Source of the DNA: Bacillus sp. AFS015802
GTDB lineage: Bacteria > Bacillota > Bacilli > Bacillales > Bacillaceae_B
DNA length: 43,159 bases
Direction of reading: 5' to 3'
Assembly (NCBI RefSeq): GCF_002561455.1
Contig: NZ_NTUP01000006.1
Coordinates: 1,181 to 44,339 of the forward strand
Shown here: piece by piece, positions 9,073 to 16,544 of the stretch
Layout of the letters: every line of letters starts with the position of its first letter
Numbering within the stretch: the stretch's first letter is position 1
Translations under genes and position numbers: made by a program
The notes under the pieces: model-generated
What the model saw: only the letters and a program-made list of their open reading frames with translations
What the model was told of the DNA's origin: nothing
The model's database searches: none

Positions 9073-9230
9073 CTCTTATCTCTCAGAAAGAATATCTTTC
9101 TGTTGGAATTAGCACCGTGCCTTACTGGATTAGTCAATCCGGCGCTTACTGCGCCCCGTTTTACAACGGTATTATGGTCGGTTGCTGGGCTTCATAGGGC
9201 CAAATCCCTCAGCCAGCTCTTGATAAGAGT
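9073..9230 (-). ncRNA. SAM-I (S-box) riboswitch upstream of mtnK-mtnA
   Basis: Read on the minus strand, the element has the S-box consensus in order: CTCTTATCAAGAG, GGCTGAGGGA, GGCCC-ATGAAGCCC-GGCAACC-like P3 core, GGTGCTAATTCC, and a closing GATAAGAG. The P3 arm is unusually long, with an extra GC-rich stretch (about 9115-9175). P1 pairs bases near 9222-9230 with 9073-9080. SAM binding stabilises P1 and frees the terminator at 9017-9052. Confidence 0.93.
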
Positions 9231-9277
9231 TGCGTACACTATTTAATTAAACTTTCAGAATGTTTCATTTGAATTGA

Positions 9278-9307
9278 ATGGTACCATTGAAGTATTTTCC
9301 ATGTCAA
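9278..9307 (-). promoter_or_regulatory. candidate promoter for the mtnKA S-box transcript
   Basis: Minus-strand TTGACA (9302-9307), 18-base spacer, TACCAT (9278-9283) preceded by TG, an extended -10. The predicted start lies about 40-50 bases before the aptamer. Confidence 0.55.
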
Positions 9308-9332
9308 CGGTTTTTGTGAAAAAATAGTATTC

Positions 9333-10115
9333 CTAATAAAAATCGGGTCTTCGATCCTGGAATATCGGTATCTGTTTCCGCACTTTTTCTACTTCATCTA
9401 AATTGACTTCAGCTGAAACCAATTCTTCGGTCTGAGAGCCCTTTGAAAGTATTTCCCCCCATGGACCAATGATGAGGGAACAACCGCCAAATTCATTGTT
9501 CGGGTCGCTGCCCACGCGGTTACAGGCAACTACGAAGCATTGATTTTCAATTGCCCGGGCCCGTAAGAGTGTCTGCCAGTGATCGATTCGTTCTGCTGGC
9601 CACTCGGCTACGACAAAAACCACCTTGGCTCCCATTAGTACATGCTTCCTGAACCATTCAGGAAAACGGATGTCGTAACAAATCAATCCCGCCATCTCCG
9701 TTTCATGAAGGGAGAACATGCCATCTTCTTGTCCAGGAAGTAAATAATGATGTTCATCCATCAATTTGAAAAGGTGTAGCTTAGAATACTGTTTGACCAA
9801 TCTGCCATTGGAGTCCGCTACTAAAAGTGTATTGCTCACTCCATTCTGTGTTCTGTTTGCAACGGAACCACCTACAATGTGAATGGAATGCTTCTTTGAC
9901 AGGGAGGTCAGGAAAGAAGAGGAATCCCTTGCTCCGTCATCGGCGATGATGTCCATTCGGGTAAGGTCATATCCGGTCGTCCAAAGCTCAGGCAGTACTA
10001 GCGTATCACAGCCGTCGTCGCTTGCTTTTTTTACCCATTGCTCTACTCTTTTTTTGTTTTCATCAGGATTGCCGAACGCTATATCCATTTGTGCGAGACC
10101 AATCTTGTGCATCAT
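9333..10115 (-). CDS. mtnU: nitrilase-family omega-amidase of methionine salvage (MtnU/YkrU)
   Basis: 260 aa from ATG 10115, placed 5 bases after GAGGTGA; a GTG at 10124 is part of that ribosome binding site. Carbon-nitrogen hydrolase fold with the Glu-Lys-Cys triad visible as LPELW (E43), YSKLHLF (K112) and LICYDIRFPEW (C146). In this pathway the enzyme hydrolyses the 2-oxo amide (such as 2-oxoglutaramate) left by the glutamine-dependent transaminase MtnE, pulling transamination forward. It is transcribed divergently from mtnE, in the same arrangement as B. subtilis ykrU-ykrV. No S-box is seen in the mtnU-mtnE spacer. Confidence 0.9.
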   Translation of the reverse strand: MMHKIGLAQMDIAFGNPDENKKRVEQWVKKASDDGCDTLVLPELWTTGYDLTRMDIIADDGARDSSSFLTSLSKKHSIHIVGGSVANRTQNGVSNTLLVADSNGRLVKQYSKLHLFKLMDEHHYLLPGQEDGMFSLHETEMAGLICYDIRFPEWFRKHVLMGAKVVFVVAEWPAERIDHWQTLLRARAIENQCFVVACNRVGSDPNNEFGGCSLIIGPWGEILSKGSQTEELVSAEVNLDEVEKVRKQIPIFQDRRPDFY

Positions 10116-10152
10116 TTCTTTCACCTCATTATAGACTTTTGGAATATATTCC

Positions 10153-10181
10153 TTTACATTCTTTATTTTCCGTTATATCAT
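10153..10181 (+). promoter_or_regulatory. candidate sigma-A promoter of mtnE
   Basis: TTTACA (10153-10158), 17-base spacer, TATCAT (10176-10181), about 55 bases before the chosen mtnE start and too close to it for a riboswitch. Confidence 0.55.
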
Positions 10182-10236
10182 TTGTGACTAGAATTTGAAA
10201 GTAATTAATTTTCAAAAAAAGGTAGTGGATGAGCAT

Positions 10237-11421
10237 ATGAAAACCTTTCGTAAAGCAACACGTTTAGATTTATTACCGGAACAATTTTTCGCATCCCTTG
10301 CAGGGACAGTGAATGCTGTTGTGAAAGACGGACATGATGTCATTAATCTGGGACAGGGAAATCCGGATCAGCCGACTCCGCCACATATTGTGGAGAAACT
10401 GACTGAAGCTGCTGCTTCCCCGTCCAATCATAAATATCCTCCCTTTCGCGGCTTATCGTCATTCAAAGAAGCGATTGCCGCCTTCTACCACAGGGAATAC
10501 GGAGTAGAAGTCGATCCGGAGACAGAGGTTGCCGTGCTATTCGGGGGGAAGGCGGGGCTTGTGGAGATACCACAATGTTTATTGGACCCTGGTGATGGTG
10601 TATTCGTTCCTGATCCCGGTTATCCGGATTATTTATCCGGTGTAGCCTTAGCAGAAGCCCGCATGATCAAAATGCCCCTCCGTGAGGAAAATGGATTTCT
10701 CCCTGATTATCGGGAACAGTCACTTGAAGAACTGGAAAATGCCAAGTTAATGTTCCTTAACTACCCCAATAATCCTACTGGTGCGATTGCGACAAGTTCA
10801 TTCTTTGAAGAAACAGTGGACCTTGCCAATCGCCACGATATATGTGTGGTGCATGACTTTGCTTATGGAGCGATCGGGTTCGATGGACAGAGGCCGATCA
10901 GCTTTTTGGAAACAGAAGGAGCCAAGGATGTCGGAATTGAAATTTATACGTTATCGAAAACGTATAACATGGCTGGCTGGAGAGTCGGATTTGCAGTGGG
11001 GAATAAGAGTGTCATAGAAGCGATCAACGTCCTCCAGGATCACCTGTATGTGAGCCTTTTCGGTGCCATCCAGGAAGCTGCGACCACCGCCCTGTTAAGC
11101 TCTCAGGACTGTGTAAAAGCATTAGTTGAAACGTATGAAGAAAGAAGAGACCTATTAATCTCCGGACTTCAGGATATTGGCTGGGATGTATCAGCTCCAC
11201 AAGGCTCCTTCTTCGCCTGGCTGAAGGTGCCTGAAGGATTTACATCCGTGGAGTTCTCCACCTATCTGCTTGAAACAATCAAGGTCGCTGTTGCACCGGG
11301 TGTAGGCTTTGGAGAATTCGGAGAGGGATATGTACGTGTAGGGCTTTTAACCACAACTGAACGGATCAAAGAGGCGATTTCCCGGTTAGAAAGTTTAGAA
11401 TTATTTCACAAAAGGGATTGA
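10237..11421 (+). CDS. mtnE: methionine-salvage aminotransferase (pyridoxal phosphate)
   Basis: 394 aa from ATG 10237. The frame is open upstream to a TTG at 10195, but the ATG has a better ribosome binding region and gives a length close to the B. subtilis protein. Class I aminotransferase: GQGNPDQPTP, NYPNNPTGAI, and the cofactor lysine in TLSKTYNMAGWR (about K241). It transaminates 4-methylthio-2-oxobutyrate to methionine, the last step of salvage, usually with glutamine as donor, which fits the divergent mtnU. The -35 box of the next operon overlaps its stop codon. Confidence 0.92.
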   Translation: MKTFRKATRLDLLPEQFFASLAGTVNAVVKDGHDVINLGQGNPDQPTPPHIVEKLTEAAASPSNHKYPPFRGLSSFKEAIAAFYHREYGVEVDPETEVAVLFGGKAGLVEIPQCLLDPGDGVFVPDPGYPDYLSGVALAEARMIKMPLREENGFLPDYREQSLEELENAKLMFLNYPNNPTGAIATSSFFEETVDLANRHDICVVHDFAYGAIGFDGQRPISFLETEGAKDVGIEIYTLSKTYNMAGWRVGFAVGNKSVIEAINVLQDHLYVSLFGAIQEAATTALLSSQDCVKALVETYEERRDLLISGLQDIGWDVSAPQGSFFAWLKVPEGFTSVEFSTYLLETIKVAVAPGVGFGEFGEGYVRVGLLTTTERIKEAISRLESLELFHKRD

Positions 11422-11446
11422 CATCAGCTTGAATTGGTGCAATAAT
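11418..11446 (+). promoter_or_regulatory. promoter of the mtnWXBD operon
   Basis: TTGACA (11418-11423), 17-base spacer, AATAAT (11441-11446) preceded by TG, an extended -10. The -35 box contains the TGA stop of mtnE. The predicted start falls about 17-20 bases before the S-box P1 stem. Confidence 0.75.
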
Positions 11447-11468
11447 CCAACTGAATTAAAAATAATGA

Positions 11469-11574
11469 ATTCTTATCAAGAGCAGGCGGAGGGACCAGCC
11501 CGATGAAGCCCGGCAACCGACTTATTTTAAGCACGGTGCTAATTCTTGCAGCTATATGGCTGACAGATAAGAAA
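11469..11574 (+). ncRNA. SAM-I (S-box) riboswitch upstream of mtnWXBD
   Basis: All conserved blocks are present: TTCTTATCAAGAG, GGCGGAGGGA, AGCCCGATGAAGCCCGGCAA, GGTGCTAATTC and closing GATAAGAA. P1 pairs 11470-11477 with 11566-11573. P3 and P4 are short, unlike the mtnKA element. SAM binding should switch the four-gene operon off. Confidence 0.96.
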
Positions 11575-11587
11575 GAGTGACGAAATC

Positions 11588-11618
11588 AAACCTCTTCTTA
11601 TCTGGAAGAGGTTTTTTT
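11588..11618 (+). terminator. expression-platform terminator of the mtnWXBD riboswitch
   Basis: AAACCTCTTC (11588-11597) pairs with GAAGAGGTTT (11605-11614), followed by seven T. TTCTTATC at 11595-11602 is an exact complement of the P1 3' strand (11566-11573), so an antiterminator forms when SAM is absent. Confidence 0.93.
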
Positions 11619-11683
11619 GTTTGCTTGGGCTAATTGAATCAACTTGCGGCTAAGAGATTTTTTTCACAAGGAGGAATCTGACA

Positions 11684-12898
11684 ATGAGTGAAGTGATAGC
11701 AACCTACCGACTAAAGGGAAAGAGTGGTTCGTTTGAGAAGAAGGCTGAGGGAATGGCCTTGGGACTCACAGTCGGGTCATGGACGGACTTGCCCCTATTA
11801 GAGCAGGAACAGTTGAAAAAGTACAAGGGAAGAGTCGTCGCCGTGAAGGAATGGGAAGACAAAGACGGGCATAGGGGCGAGGTGCAGATCGGGTATCCCG
11901 ATCATAATTTTTCCAATGATATCCCGGCAATTCTTACAACCGTATTCGGGAAGCTTTCTCTCGATGGACAGGTGAAATTGGTAGATTTAGAGTTTTCGAA
12001 AGACTTAAAAAAGTATTATCCGGGTCCGCGATACGGAATCGAGGGGATCAGGGAGCTGACGGGGGTGCATGGAAGACCGCTGTTAATGAGCATCTTCAAA
12101 GGAGTGATCGGAAGGGATCTCACTTACCTGGAGAATCAGCTGCGAGCCCAGGCCGAGGGTGGAGTAGATGTAGTAAAAGACGATGAAATTTTATTTGATA
12201 GTGCACGGACACCCTTTTCCGAGAGGATCAGCTTAGGGAAAAAAGTGCTGAATGGAGTGTTTGAGGAAACGGGTAAGAGAACGCTTTATGCCGTAAATCT
12301 GACAGGCAGAACCTCACAATTGCGTGACAAAGCGAGAAGAGCAAGGGAGCTTGGAGCAGATGCTCTTTTATTCAATGTCTTCTCCTATGGTATCGATGTT
12401 CTTCAGGAATTGAGAGAGGATCCTGAGATTTCATTGCCGATCATGGCTCATCCTGCCTTTGCCGGGGCCAGTGCAGCATCTCCTGCATATGGTGTGAGCT
12501 ATGCTTTATGGCTTGGGAAATTATTGCGGATGGCGGGAGCTGATTTCTCATTATTTCCTTCCCCATACGGTAGTGTCGCACTGGAAAAGAGCAGCGTTCT
12601 ATCCATAAGCAGAGAGTTAACAAAGGATGATGATCATCTGAAGAGAACACTGCCAGTACCATCAGCAGGCATCCATCCCGCCCTTGTTCCGATACTGGTG
12701 AAAGATTTCGGTATCGACTGTGTCATCAATGCAGGGGGAGGCATCCACGGTCACCCTGACGGTGCAAGTGGAGGAGGTAGAGCATTCGTTCAAGCCATCG
12801 ATGCCGTTTTACAAGGAACATCCCTGAGTGAGGCAGCCGGGAACCATGATGAACTTCAGAAAGCGCTGTCCCTGTGGGGAGAGGGGGTAAGGGTATAG
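11684..12898 (+). CDS. mtnW: 2,3-diketo-5-methylthiopentyl-1-phosphate enolase (RuBisCO-like)
   Basis: 404 aa. A form IV RuBisCO-like protein that enolises diketomethylthiopentyl-1-phosphate. The metal site [10 protein letters not shown] is intact; K165 corresponds to the lysine that is carbamylated in the family, with D167 and E168 as ligands. K98 lies in the stretch holding the proposed catalytic base. The phosphate loop [17 protein letters not shown] is present near the C-terminus. Start follows AAGGAGG. First gene after the S-box; its stop overlaps the next start by one base. Confidence 0.97.
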   Translation: MSEVIATYRLKGKSGSFEKKAEGMALGLTVGSWTDLPLLEQEQLKKYKGRVVAVKEWEDKDGHRGEVQIGYPDHNFSNDIPAILTTVFGKLSLDGQVKLVDLEFSKDLKKYYPGPRYGIEGIRELTGVHGRPLLMSIFKGVIGRDLTYLENQLRAQAEGGVDVVKDDEILFDSARTPFSERISLGKKVLNGVFEETGKRTLYAVNLTGRTSQLRDKARRARELGADALLFNVFSYGIDVLQELREDPEISLPIMAHPAFAGASAASPAYGVSYALWLGKLLRMAGADFSLFPSPYGSVALEKSSVLSISRELTKDDDHLKRTLPVPSAGIHPALVPILVKDFGIDCVINAGGGIHGHPDGASGGGRAFVQAIDAVLQGTSLSEAAGNHDELQKALSLWGEGVRV

Positions 12899-13560
12899 TG
12901 GCTCACCCAATCATTTTCTGTGATTTTGATGGAACGATTACAGAAACGGATAATATCATCTCATTGATGAAAGCCTTTGCCCCTCCGGAATGGGAACAGG
13001 TTAAAGATGGCATCTTAGATCAGTCGATTTCCATTAAGGAAGGGGTAAGCAAGCTGTTTTCACTCATTCCTTCATCACAAAAAGATGAAATGATCCAGTA
13101 TCTGTCAAATACAGCGGTCATACGTGAAGGGTTTAAGGAATTTGTGGACTATACAAAAGAACAGGGGATTCCCTTGTATATCGTGAGCGGGGGAATGGAC
13201 TTCTTTGTTCAGCCTTTACTAAAGGAATATGGACCTTTTAACGGCATTTACTGTAATGAAGCAAGCTTTAACGATTCGACCGTCACGATCCATTGGCCAC
13301 ATCCATGTGATGATCACTGTGAAAATAACGGGTGTGGATGCTGTAAGCCCTCCATCCTGCGAACATTATCCCTAACAGAAGACAGTGAAGTGATTGTAAT
13401 AGGGGACTCAGTTACAGATATTGAGATGGCAAAGCTTGGGGATACGGTGCTGGCAAGAGACTATCTTGCCAGGACGTGCGAAGAACAGGGGATCTCCTAT
13501 CATCCCTTTGAAACTTTTTATGATTGTATAAACCTCATTGGAAAAGGAGTGACGACATGA
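12898..13560 (+). CDS. mtnX: 2-hydroxy-3-keto-5-methylthiopentenyl-1-phosphate phosphatase
   Basis: 220 aa from GTG 12898, which overlaps the mtnW stop as TAGTG and follows GAGGGGG; the frame is open further upstream but that reads into mtnW. HAD-family motif I FCDFDGT (D9, D11), motif [12 protein letters not shown] and motif [12 protein letters not shown] are intact. A Cys/His-rich loop ([14 protein letters not shown]) lies between them, as in other MtnX proteins. Removes phosphate from the enolised intermediate to give the acireductone precursor. Confidence 0.94.
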   Translation: MAHPIIFCDFDGTITETDNIISLMKAFAPPEWEQVKDGILDQSISIKEGVSKLFSLIPSSQKDEMIQYLSNTAVIREGFKEFVDYTKEQGIPLYIVSGGMDFFVQPLLKEYGPFNGIYCNEASFNDSTVTIHWPHPCDDHCENNGCGCCKPSILRTLSLTEDSEVIVIGDSVTDIEMAKLGDTVLARDYLARTCEEQGISYHPFETFYDCINLIGKGVTT

Positions 13561-14204
13561 ATTCCTATCAAGCCGAATGGGAAGAGCTTGCTGATATCAA
13601 ACGAGAATTAGCGGAGAGGGACTGGTTTATGGGGACGAGTGGAAACCTGGCGATCCGGGTGGATTCTTCCCCTGCTGCTTTCCTGGTCACGGCAAGTGGA
13701 AAGGATAAGCGCAAGCAAACAAAGGAAGATTTCCTCCTCGTCAATGACCAGGGTGAGGCCATCGGAGAAACCCATTTGAGGCCATCAGCTGAAACGCTTC
13801 TTCACAGTCATATATTCAAAGGGAGTTCAGCAGGGTGCAGCCTGCATGTCCATACGGTTGCCAATAATGTGATCAGTGAATTGTACGGGGATACGGGTGT
13901 CATCACATTTAAAAACCAGGAATTGATAAAAGCATGGGGTAAATGGGAAGAACATGATTCCCTATCCATCCCAATCATCCATAATCATGCACATATCCCA
14001 ACCTTGGCAGATGCCTTTCACCCTTTCATTAAAGAGGACAAAGGGGCAGTTCTCATACGTAATCATGGGATCACTGTTTGGGGACGCACGGGATTTGAAG
14101 CCAAGAAACTTTTGGAAGCTTGTGAGTTTTTGTTCCAATATCAACTTACTCTTTTATCTTTGACCAATACGAAATCCATTCTTAAAGGAGGAGTCATAGT
14201 ATGA
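13557..14204 (+). CDS. mtnB: methylthioribulose-1-phosphate dehydratase
   Basis: 215 aa from ATG 13557, overlapping the mtnX stop (ATGA) after AAGGAGTGA; a longer in-frame start at 13524 would lie inside mtnX. Class II aldolase/adducin fold: GTSGNLAIR near the N-terminus, zinc-binding HVH (H97, H99) and a third histidine in RNHGITVWG. Dehydrates methylthioribulose-1-phosphate to the diketo substrate of MtnW. Translationally coupled inside mtnWXBD. Confidence 0.95.
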   Translation: MNSYQAEWEELADIKRELAERDWFMGTSGNLAIRVDSSPAAFLVTASGKDKRKQTKEDFLLVNDQGEAIGETHLRPSAETLLHSHIFKGSSAGCSLHVHTVANNVISELYGDTGVITFKNQELIKAWGKWEEHDSLSIPIIHNHAHIPTLADAFHPFIKEDKGAVLIRNHGITVWGRTGFEAKKLLEACEFLFQYQLTLLSLTNTKSILKGGVIV

Positions 14205-14713
14205 CAACGATTAAGATTCAGGGGAAAAATCAATTTATTGAAAATCAGGAAGAGGTAGTAAACTATTTAAATGAACAAGGAGTCATCTATGAACATTGGA
14301 ATATCGAAAAGCTGAACGAAGGATTGAGGGACCGATATACTTTAACCGAAGAGGATAAAGCGGAAATCCTGTCAACCTTTAAAGAGGAGATAGAAGATAT
14401 TTCAGAGAGGAGGGGTTATCAAGCATGGGATGTGATCTCCCTTTCCGACAGTACACCAAATCTTGAGGAACTATTAAAGAATTTCCAACAGGAGCATCAT
14501 CACACCGATGATGAAGTCCGCTTTATCGTCAATGGACATGGAGTGTTCGTCATTCAAGGAAGTGACGGGGATTTCTTTGAGGTCCACCTGAACCCGGGTG
14601 ACCTCATCTCAGTACCCGAAAATATCCGTCATTATTTCACCTTAAGCGATGATAAAAAGGTAGTCGCAGTACGCATTTTCGTCACCCAGGAAGGCTGGGT
14701 TCCAATCTATTAA
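14201..14713 (+). CDS. mtnD: acireductone dioxygenase
   Basis: 170 aa cupin, start ATG 14201 overlapping the mtnB stop (ATGA). Metal ligands are visible as H99, H101 and E105 in [11 protein letters not shown] and H144 in ENIRHYF. With Fe2+ it yields 4-methylthio-2-oxobutyrate plus formate, the substrate of MtnE; with Ni2+ the same fold makes an off-pathway product with CO. Last gene of the operon, followed by a terminator. Confidence 0.96.
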   Translation: MTTIKIQGKNQFIENQEEVVNYLNEQGVIYEHWNIEKLNEGLRDRYTLTEEDKAEILSTFKEEIEDISERRGYQAWDVISLSDSTPNLEELLKNFQQEHHHTDDEVRFIVNGHGVFVIQGSDGDFFEVHLNPGDLISVPENIRHYFTLSDDKKVVAVRIFVTQEGWVPIY

Positions 14714-14723
14714 CCATCTGTCA

Positions 14724-14759
14724 GGATAGACAAAAGTAAAACTTTTGTCTATCCTTTTA
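14724..14759 (+). terminator. terminator of mtnWXBD
   Basis: Perfect 14-bp stem (14724-14737 with 14743-14756), 5-base loop, then TTTTATTTTT. Confidence 0.93.
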
Positions 14760-14779
14760 TTTTTGAGATGGGGGGATTT

Positions 14780-14786
14780 TGGCGAA
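14780..14786 (+). promoter_or_regulatory. candidate 0A box upstream of spo0E
   Basis: TGGCGAA fits the Spo0A box TGNCGAA. It lies about 145 bases before the spo0E start, upstream of a weak promoter-like TTGCGA (14829-14834) and GATAAT (14851-14856). A 7-base match is expected by chance now and then. Confidence 0.3.
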
Positions 14787-14928
14787 AAATGTCTAATGCA
14801 GCAATAATACTAGTTATTTTGTCTTGTTTTGCGAATCTATTTACTTTTCTGATAATATTTGCAATAATGCTCAAGTAACGATTTTACTTAATAAAGACTT
14901 AGGAGCTTAAAAAAGGAGTTTAGTAGAA

Positions 14929-15174
14929 ATGGGTCGTCTATTAAAACAAAAATGGCTATTATTGAAAATCAGTCACAAGCGCTCGGAAATGATATCACTG
15001 GGAGAAAAGTTGGGGTTGTGTGCCCAGGAAACAATCAAATGCAGCCAGCAATTGGATCAGCTTTTGAACGACTATGAAAAGTGCACGAATCATGATGTAT
15101 CACCCCCTTTGCAAGAATCATCAAGCGAATTCGGGCAATACATTAAGAGCTTATTGAAACGAACTGCTTCCTGA
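14929..15174 (+). CDS. spo0E: Spo0E-like aspartyl-phosphate phosphatase
   Basis: 81 aa. Spo0E-family two-helix protein with the signature CSQQLDQLLNDY (about 38-49). The family dephosphorylates Spo0A~P and so holds back sporulation. The opening helix (LLLKISHKRSEMISLGEKLG) and its place directly after the mtn operon match spo0E of B. subtilis, where ykvA lies between; ykvA is missing here. Start ATG follows AAAGGAG. The hydrophilic tail after residue 55 resembles the regulatory C-terminus that limits Spo0E activity. Confidence 0.8.
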   Translation: MGRLLKQKWLLLKISHKRSEMISLGEKLGLCAQETIKCSQQLDQLLNDYEKCTNHDVSPPLQESSSEFGQYIKSLLKRTAS

Positions 15175-15276
15175 CCACTCACCAAGAATCCCTCATCATC
15201 CAGGCATAAGAGAGAAAGAATCTCCGTTCAATTCCACATTCACTTCTATACAAACAATCTAATTTGTCGTTACTTC

Positions 15277-15322
15277 AAAAGCAAAGGACGGTTCGTAAAT
15301 AGCGAATCGTCCTTTGCTTTTA
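15277..15322 (+). terminator. terminator between spo0E and mhqR
   Basis: AAAAGCAAAGGACGGTTCG (15277-15295) pairs with CGAATCGTCCTTTGCTTTT (15303-15321), one mismatch, ending in a short T run. The A-rich left side means it may also work in reverse. Confidence 0.85.
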
Positions 15323-15344
15323 ACCGTGGAGCAGTCTCTTTAGG

Positions 15345-15373
15345 TTGACAATGAAAGGATTTATTTGTATAAT
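15345..15373 (+). promoter_or_regulatory. consensus sigma-A promoter of mhqR
   Basis: TTGACA (15345-15350), 17-base spacer, TATAAT (15368-15373): a perfect consensus match. The start point would lie about 35 bases before the mhqR start codon. Confidence 0.85.
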
Positions 15374-15414
15374 ATTTTGAAACTGAGATATATATTTTTA
15401 AAGGAATGAGTCCG

Positions 15415-15864
15415 ATGACTGAAAAACAAGATACAAAACAATCATTAAAGCTGTTCATTGTCCTGTCCAGAGCTTTTAAAGCCTTAAACGAAGAGATAAA
15501 TAAAAACATTCAGGAAAACGGTTTAAACCCCACTGAATTTGCCGTTATGGAGCTTCTTTATCATAAGGGGGATCAGCCTCTCCAACAAATTGGAGGAAAG
15601 ATCCTGTTAGCTTCGGGCAGCATTACCTACGTAGTGGATAAGTTGGAAAAGAAGGGATATCTTAAACGTGTTGCCTGTCCAAAGGACCGTCGCGTGACAT
15701 ACGCCCAGATCACGGAAGATGGCAGAGGGTTAATCGATGATATATTCCCGAACCATGAGAAACGGATACACGAATTAATGTCTGCATTATCTCCCGCTGA
15801 AAAAGATGAAACGATTCTAATGCTGAAAAAGCTTGGACTATCCATTAAAGATCTGTCCTATTAG
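15415..15864 (+). CDS. mhqR: MarR-family repressor (MhqR-like)
   Basis: 149 aa from ATG 15415, 9 bases after AAAGGA; an ATG at 15406 touches that site and is unlikely. MarR winged helix: NPTEFAVMELLYHKGDQPLQ, the recognition helix LASGSITYVVDKLEKKGYL, and the wing CPKDRRVTYAQIT. Closely resembles recalled B. subtilis MhqR (YkvE), which represses quinone- and catechol-detoxifying dioxygenases and azoreductases. None of those targets lies nearby. The gene is single, behind a consensus promoter, so autorepression is plausible but no operator was identified. Confidence 0.8.
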   Translation: MTEKQDTKQSLKLFIVLSRAFKALNEEINKNIQENGLNPTEFAVMELLYHKGDQPLQQIGGKILLASGSITYVVDKLEKKGYLKRVACPKDRRVTYAQITEDGRGLIDDIFPNHEKRIHELMSALSPAEKDETILMLKKLGLSIKDLSY

Positions 15865-15877
15865 GCTCTGCCCTTTT

Positions 15878-15908
15878 GCCCTGTCTGTAATAGATGGGGC
15901 TTTTATTT
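15878..15908 (+). terminator. weak terminator after mhqR
   Basis: GCCCTGTCT and AGATGGGGC pair with two G-T wobbles around a 5-base loop, followed by TTTTATTTTTT. Confidence 0.6.
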
Positions 15909-15911
15909 TTT

Positions 15912-16099
15912 GGCTCTTTTCGTAAAGATTGTTGTTTTGAACAATTTGTCTGTCTGGGCTCTGTCAACTGGTGTGTGCTGGATGGTGAGGGGAACTGCTT
16001 CGCTTGCAGCAAGCGTACGGCCGAGCCTCCTCAGCTTCGCTTCCGGGGTCTCTGCACGCCCGTTTTTCCGCAGGAGTCTACGCAGTTCCTCACACCATC
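15912..16099 (-). repeat. GC-rich Bacillaceae-type intergenic repeat, copy A (minus orientation)
   Basis: Read on the minus strand, this copy has GACTCCTGCGG, then GAGACCCCG, then GAGGAGGCTC, the same ordered blocks as copy B. Its ends are an imperfect inverted repeat (15981-15998 with 16082-16099). Its tail ACAATCTTTACGAAAAGAGCC (15912-15934, reverse) matches the copy B tail. An outer arm pair GCTCTGTCA/TGACAGAGC (15958-15966, 16115-16123) encloses it. No ORF with a ribosome binding site. Confidence 0.75.
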
Positions 16100-16264
16100 A
16101 ATAATAGATTATCGTGACAGAGCTGAGTAGTGATAATAACCTATCGATAGAACAGGAAATCTACTATAGAAGCAAATATCGATCGCTCAACACTTCAAAA
16201 AAAGCTGCGGTTAAAACGTGCAGGTATCAATATTTATCTATTTTCAAAAACTCACGCTTAGCAC

Positions 16265-16432
16265 GTTGATTGGAGCGGAAGGTGCTCGACTCCTGCGGGA
16301 ACAGCGGGAAAGTTGAGACCCCACAGGGCAAAGCCCGAGGAGGCTCAACTCACGCCCCGCGGAAAGCGAGCACCTGGAGCGGAAATCAACCAGCACTTTC
16401 CACTTGAAGCAACAAAGTTTACGAAAACAGCC
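16265..16432 (+). repeat. GC-rich Bacillaceae-type intergenic repeat, copy B (plus orientation)
   Basis: Arms GTTGATT and GGTGCTCG (16281-16288) pair with CGAGCACC (16367-16374) and ATCAAC (16385-16390). Between them are GACTCCTGCGGGAA, GAGACCCCACAGG and GAGGAGGCTCA. The tail AACAAAGTTTACGAAAACAGCC ends at 16432. I recall near-identical hairpin units between genes in many Bacillaceae genomes; their function is unknown. Together with copy A it fills most of the 680-base gap between mhqR and the M3 peptidase. The 16124-16264 spacer is AT-rich and featureless. Confidence 0.8.
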
Positions 16433-16544
16433 TATTTTTTATAAAAGTCATTTATTATAAATTCGATACTTTTCATAAACAGGAGATTTAGAATAAGAAG
16501 TCGAATAACTATAATCGGGATGAATTTAAGAGGAGGCACAATTT

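Noticed and set aside
10195..10236. TTG start for mtnE 14 codons upstream
   Set aside because: It lies within a few bases of the likely promoter -10 and transcription start and lacks a ribosome binding site; ATG 10237 gives the usual length.
11422..11683. T-box or tRNA-like element ahead of mtnW
   Set aside because: The leader is fully explained by an S-box aptamer, antiterminator and terminator; no T-box sequence TGGNACCGCG is present.
15894..16130. Open reading frames of 64-78 codons across repeat copy A
   Set aside because: They lie inside a GC-rich inverted repeat, have no ribosome binding site and give Cys/Arg/Ser-rich products unlike real proteins; the opposite-orientation copy B does not keep the frame.
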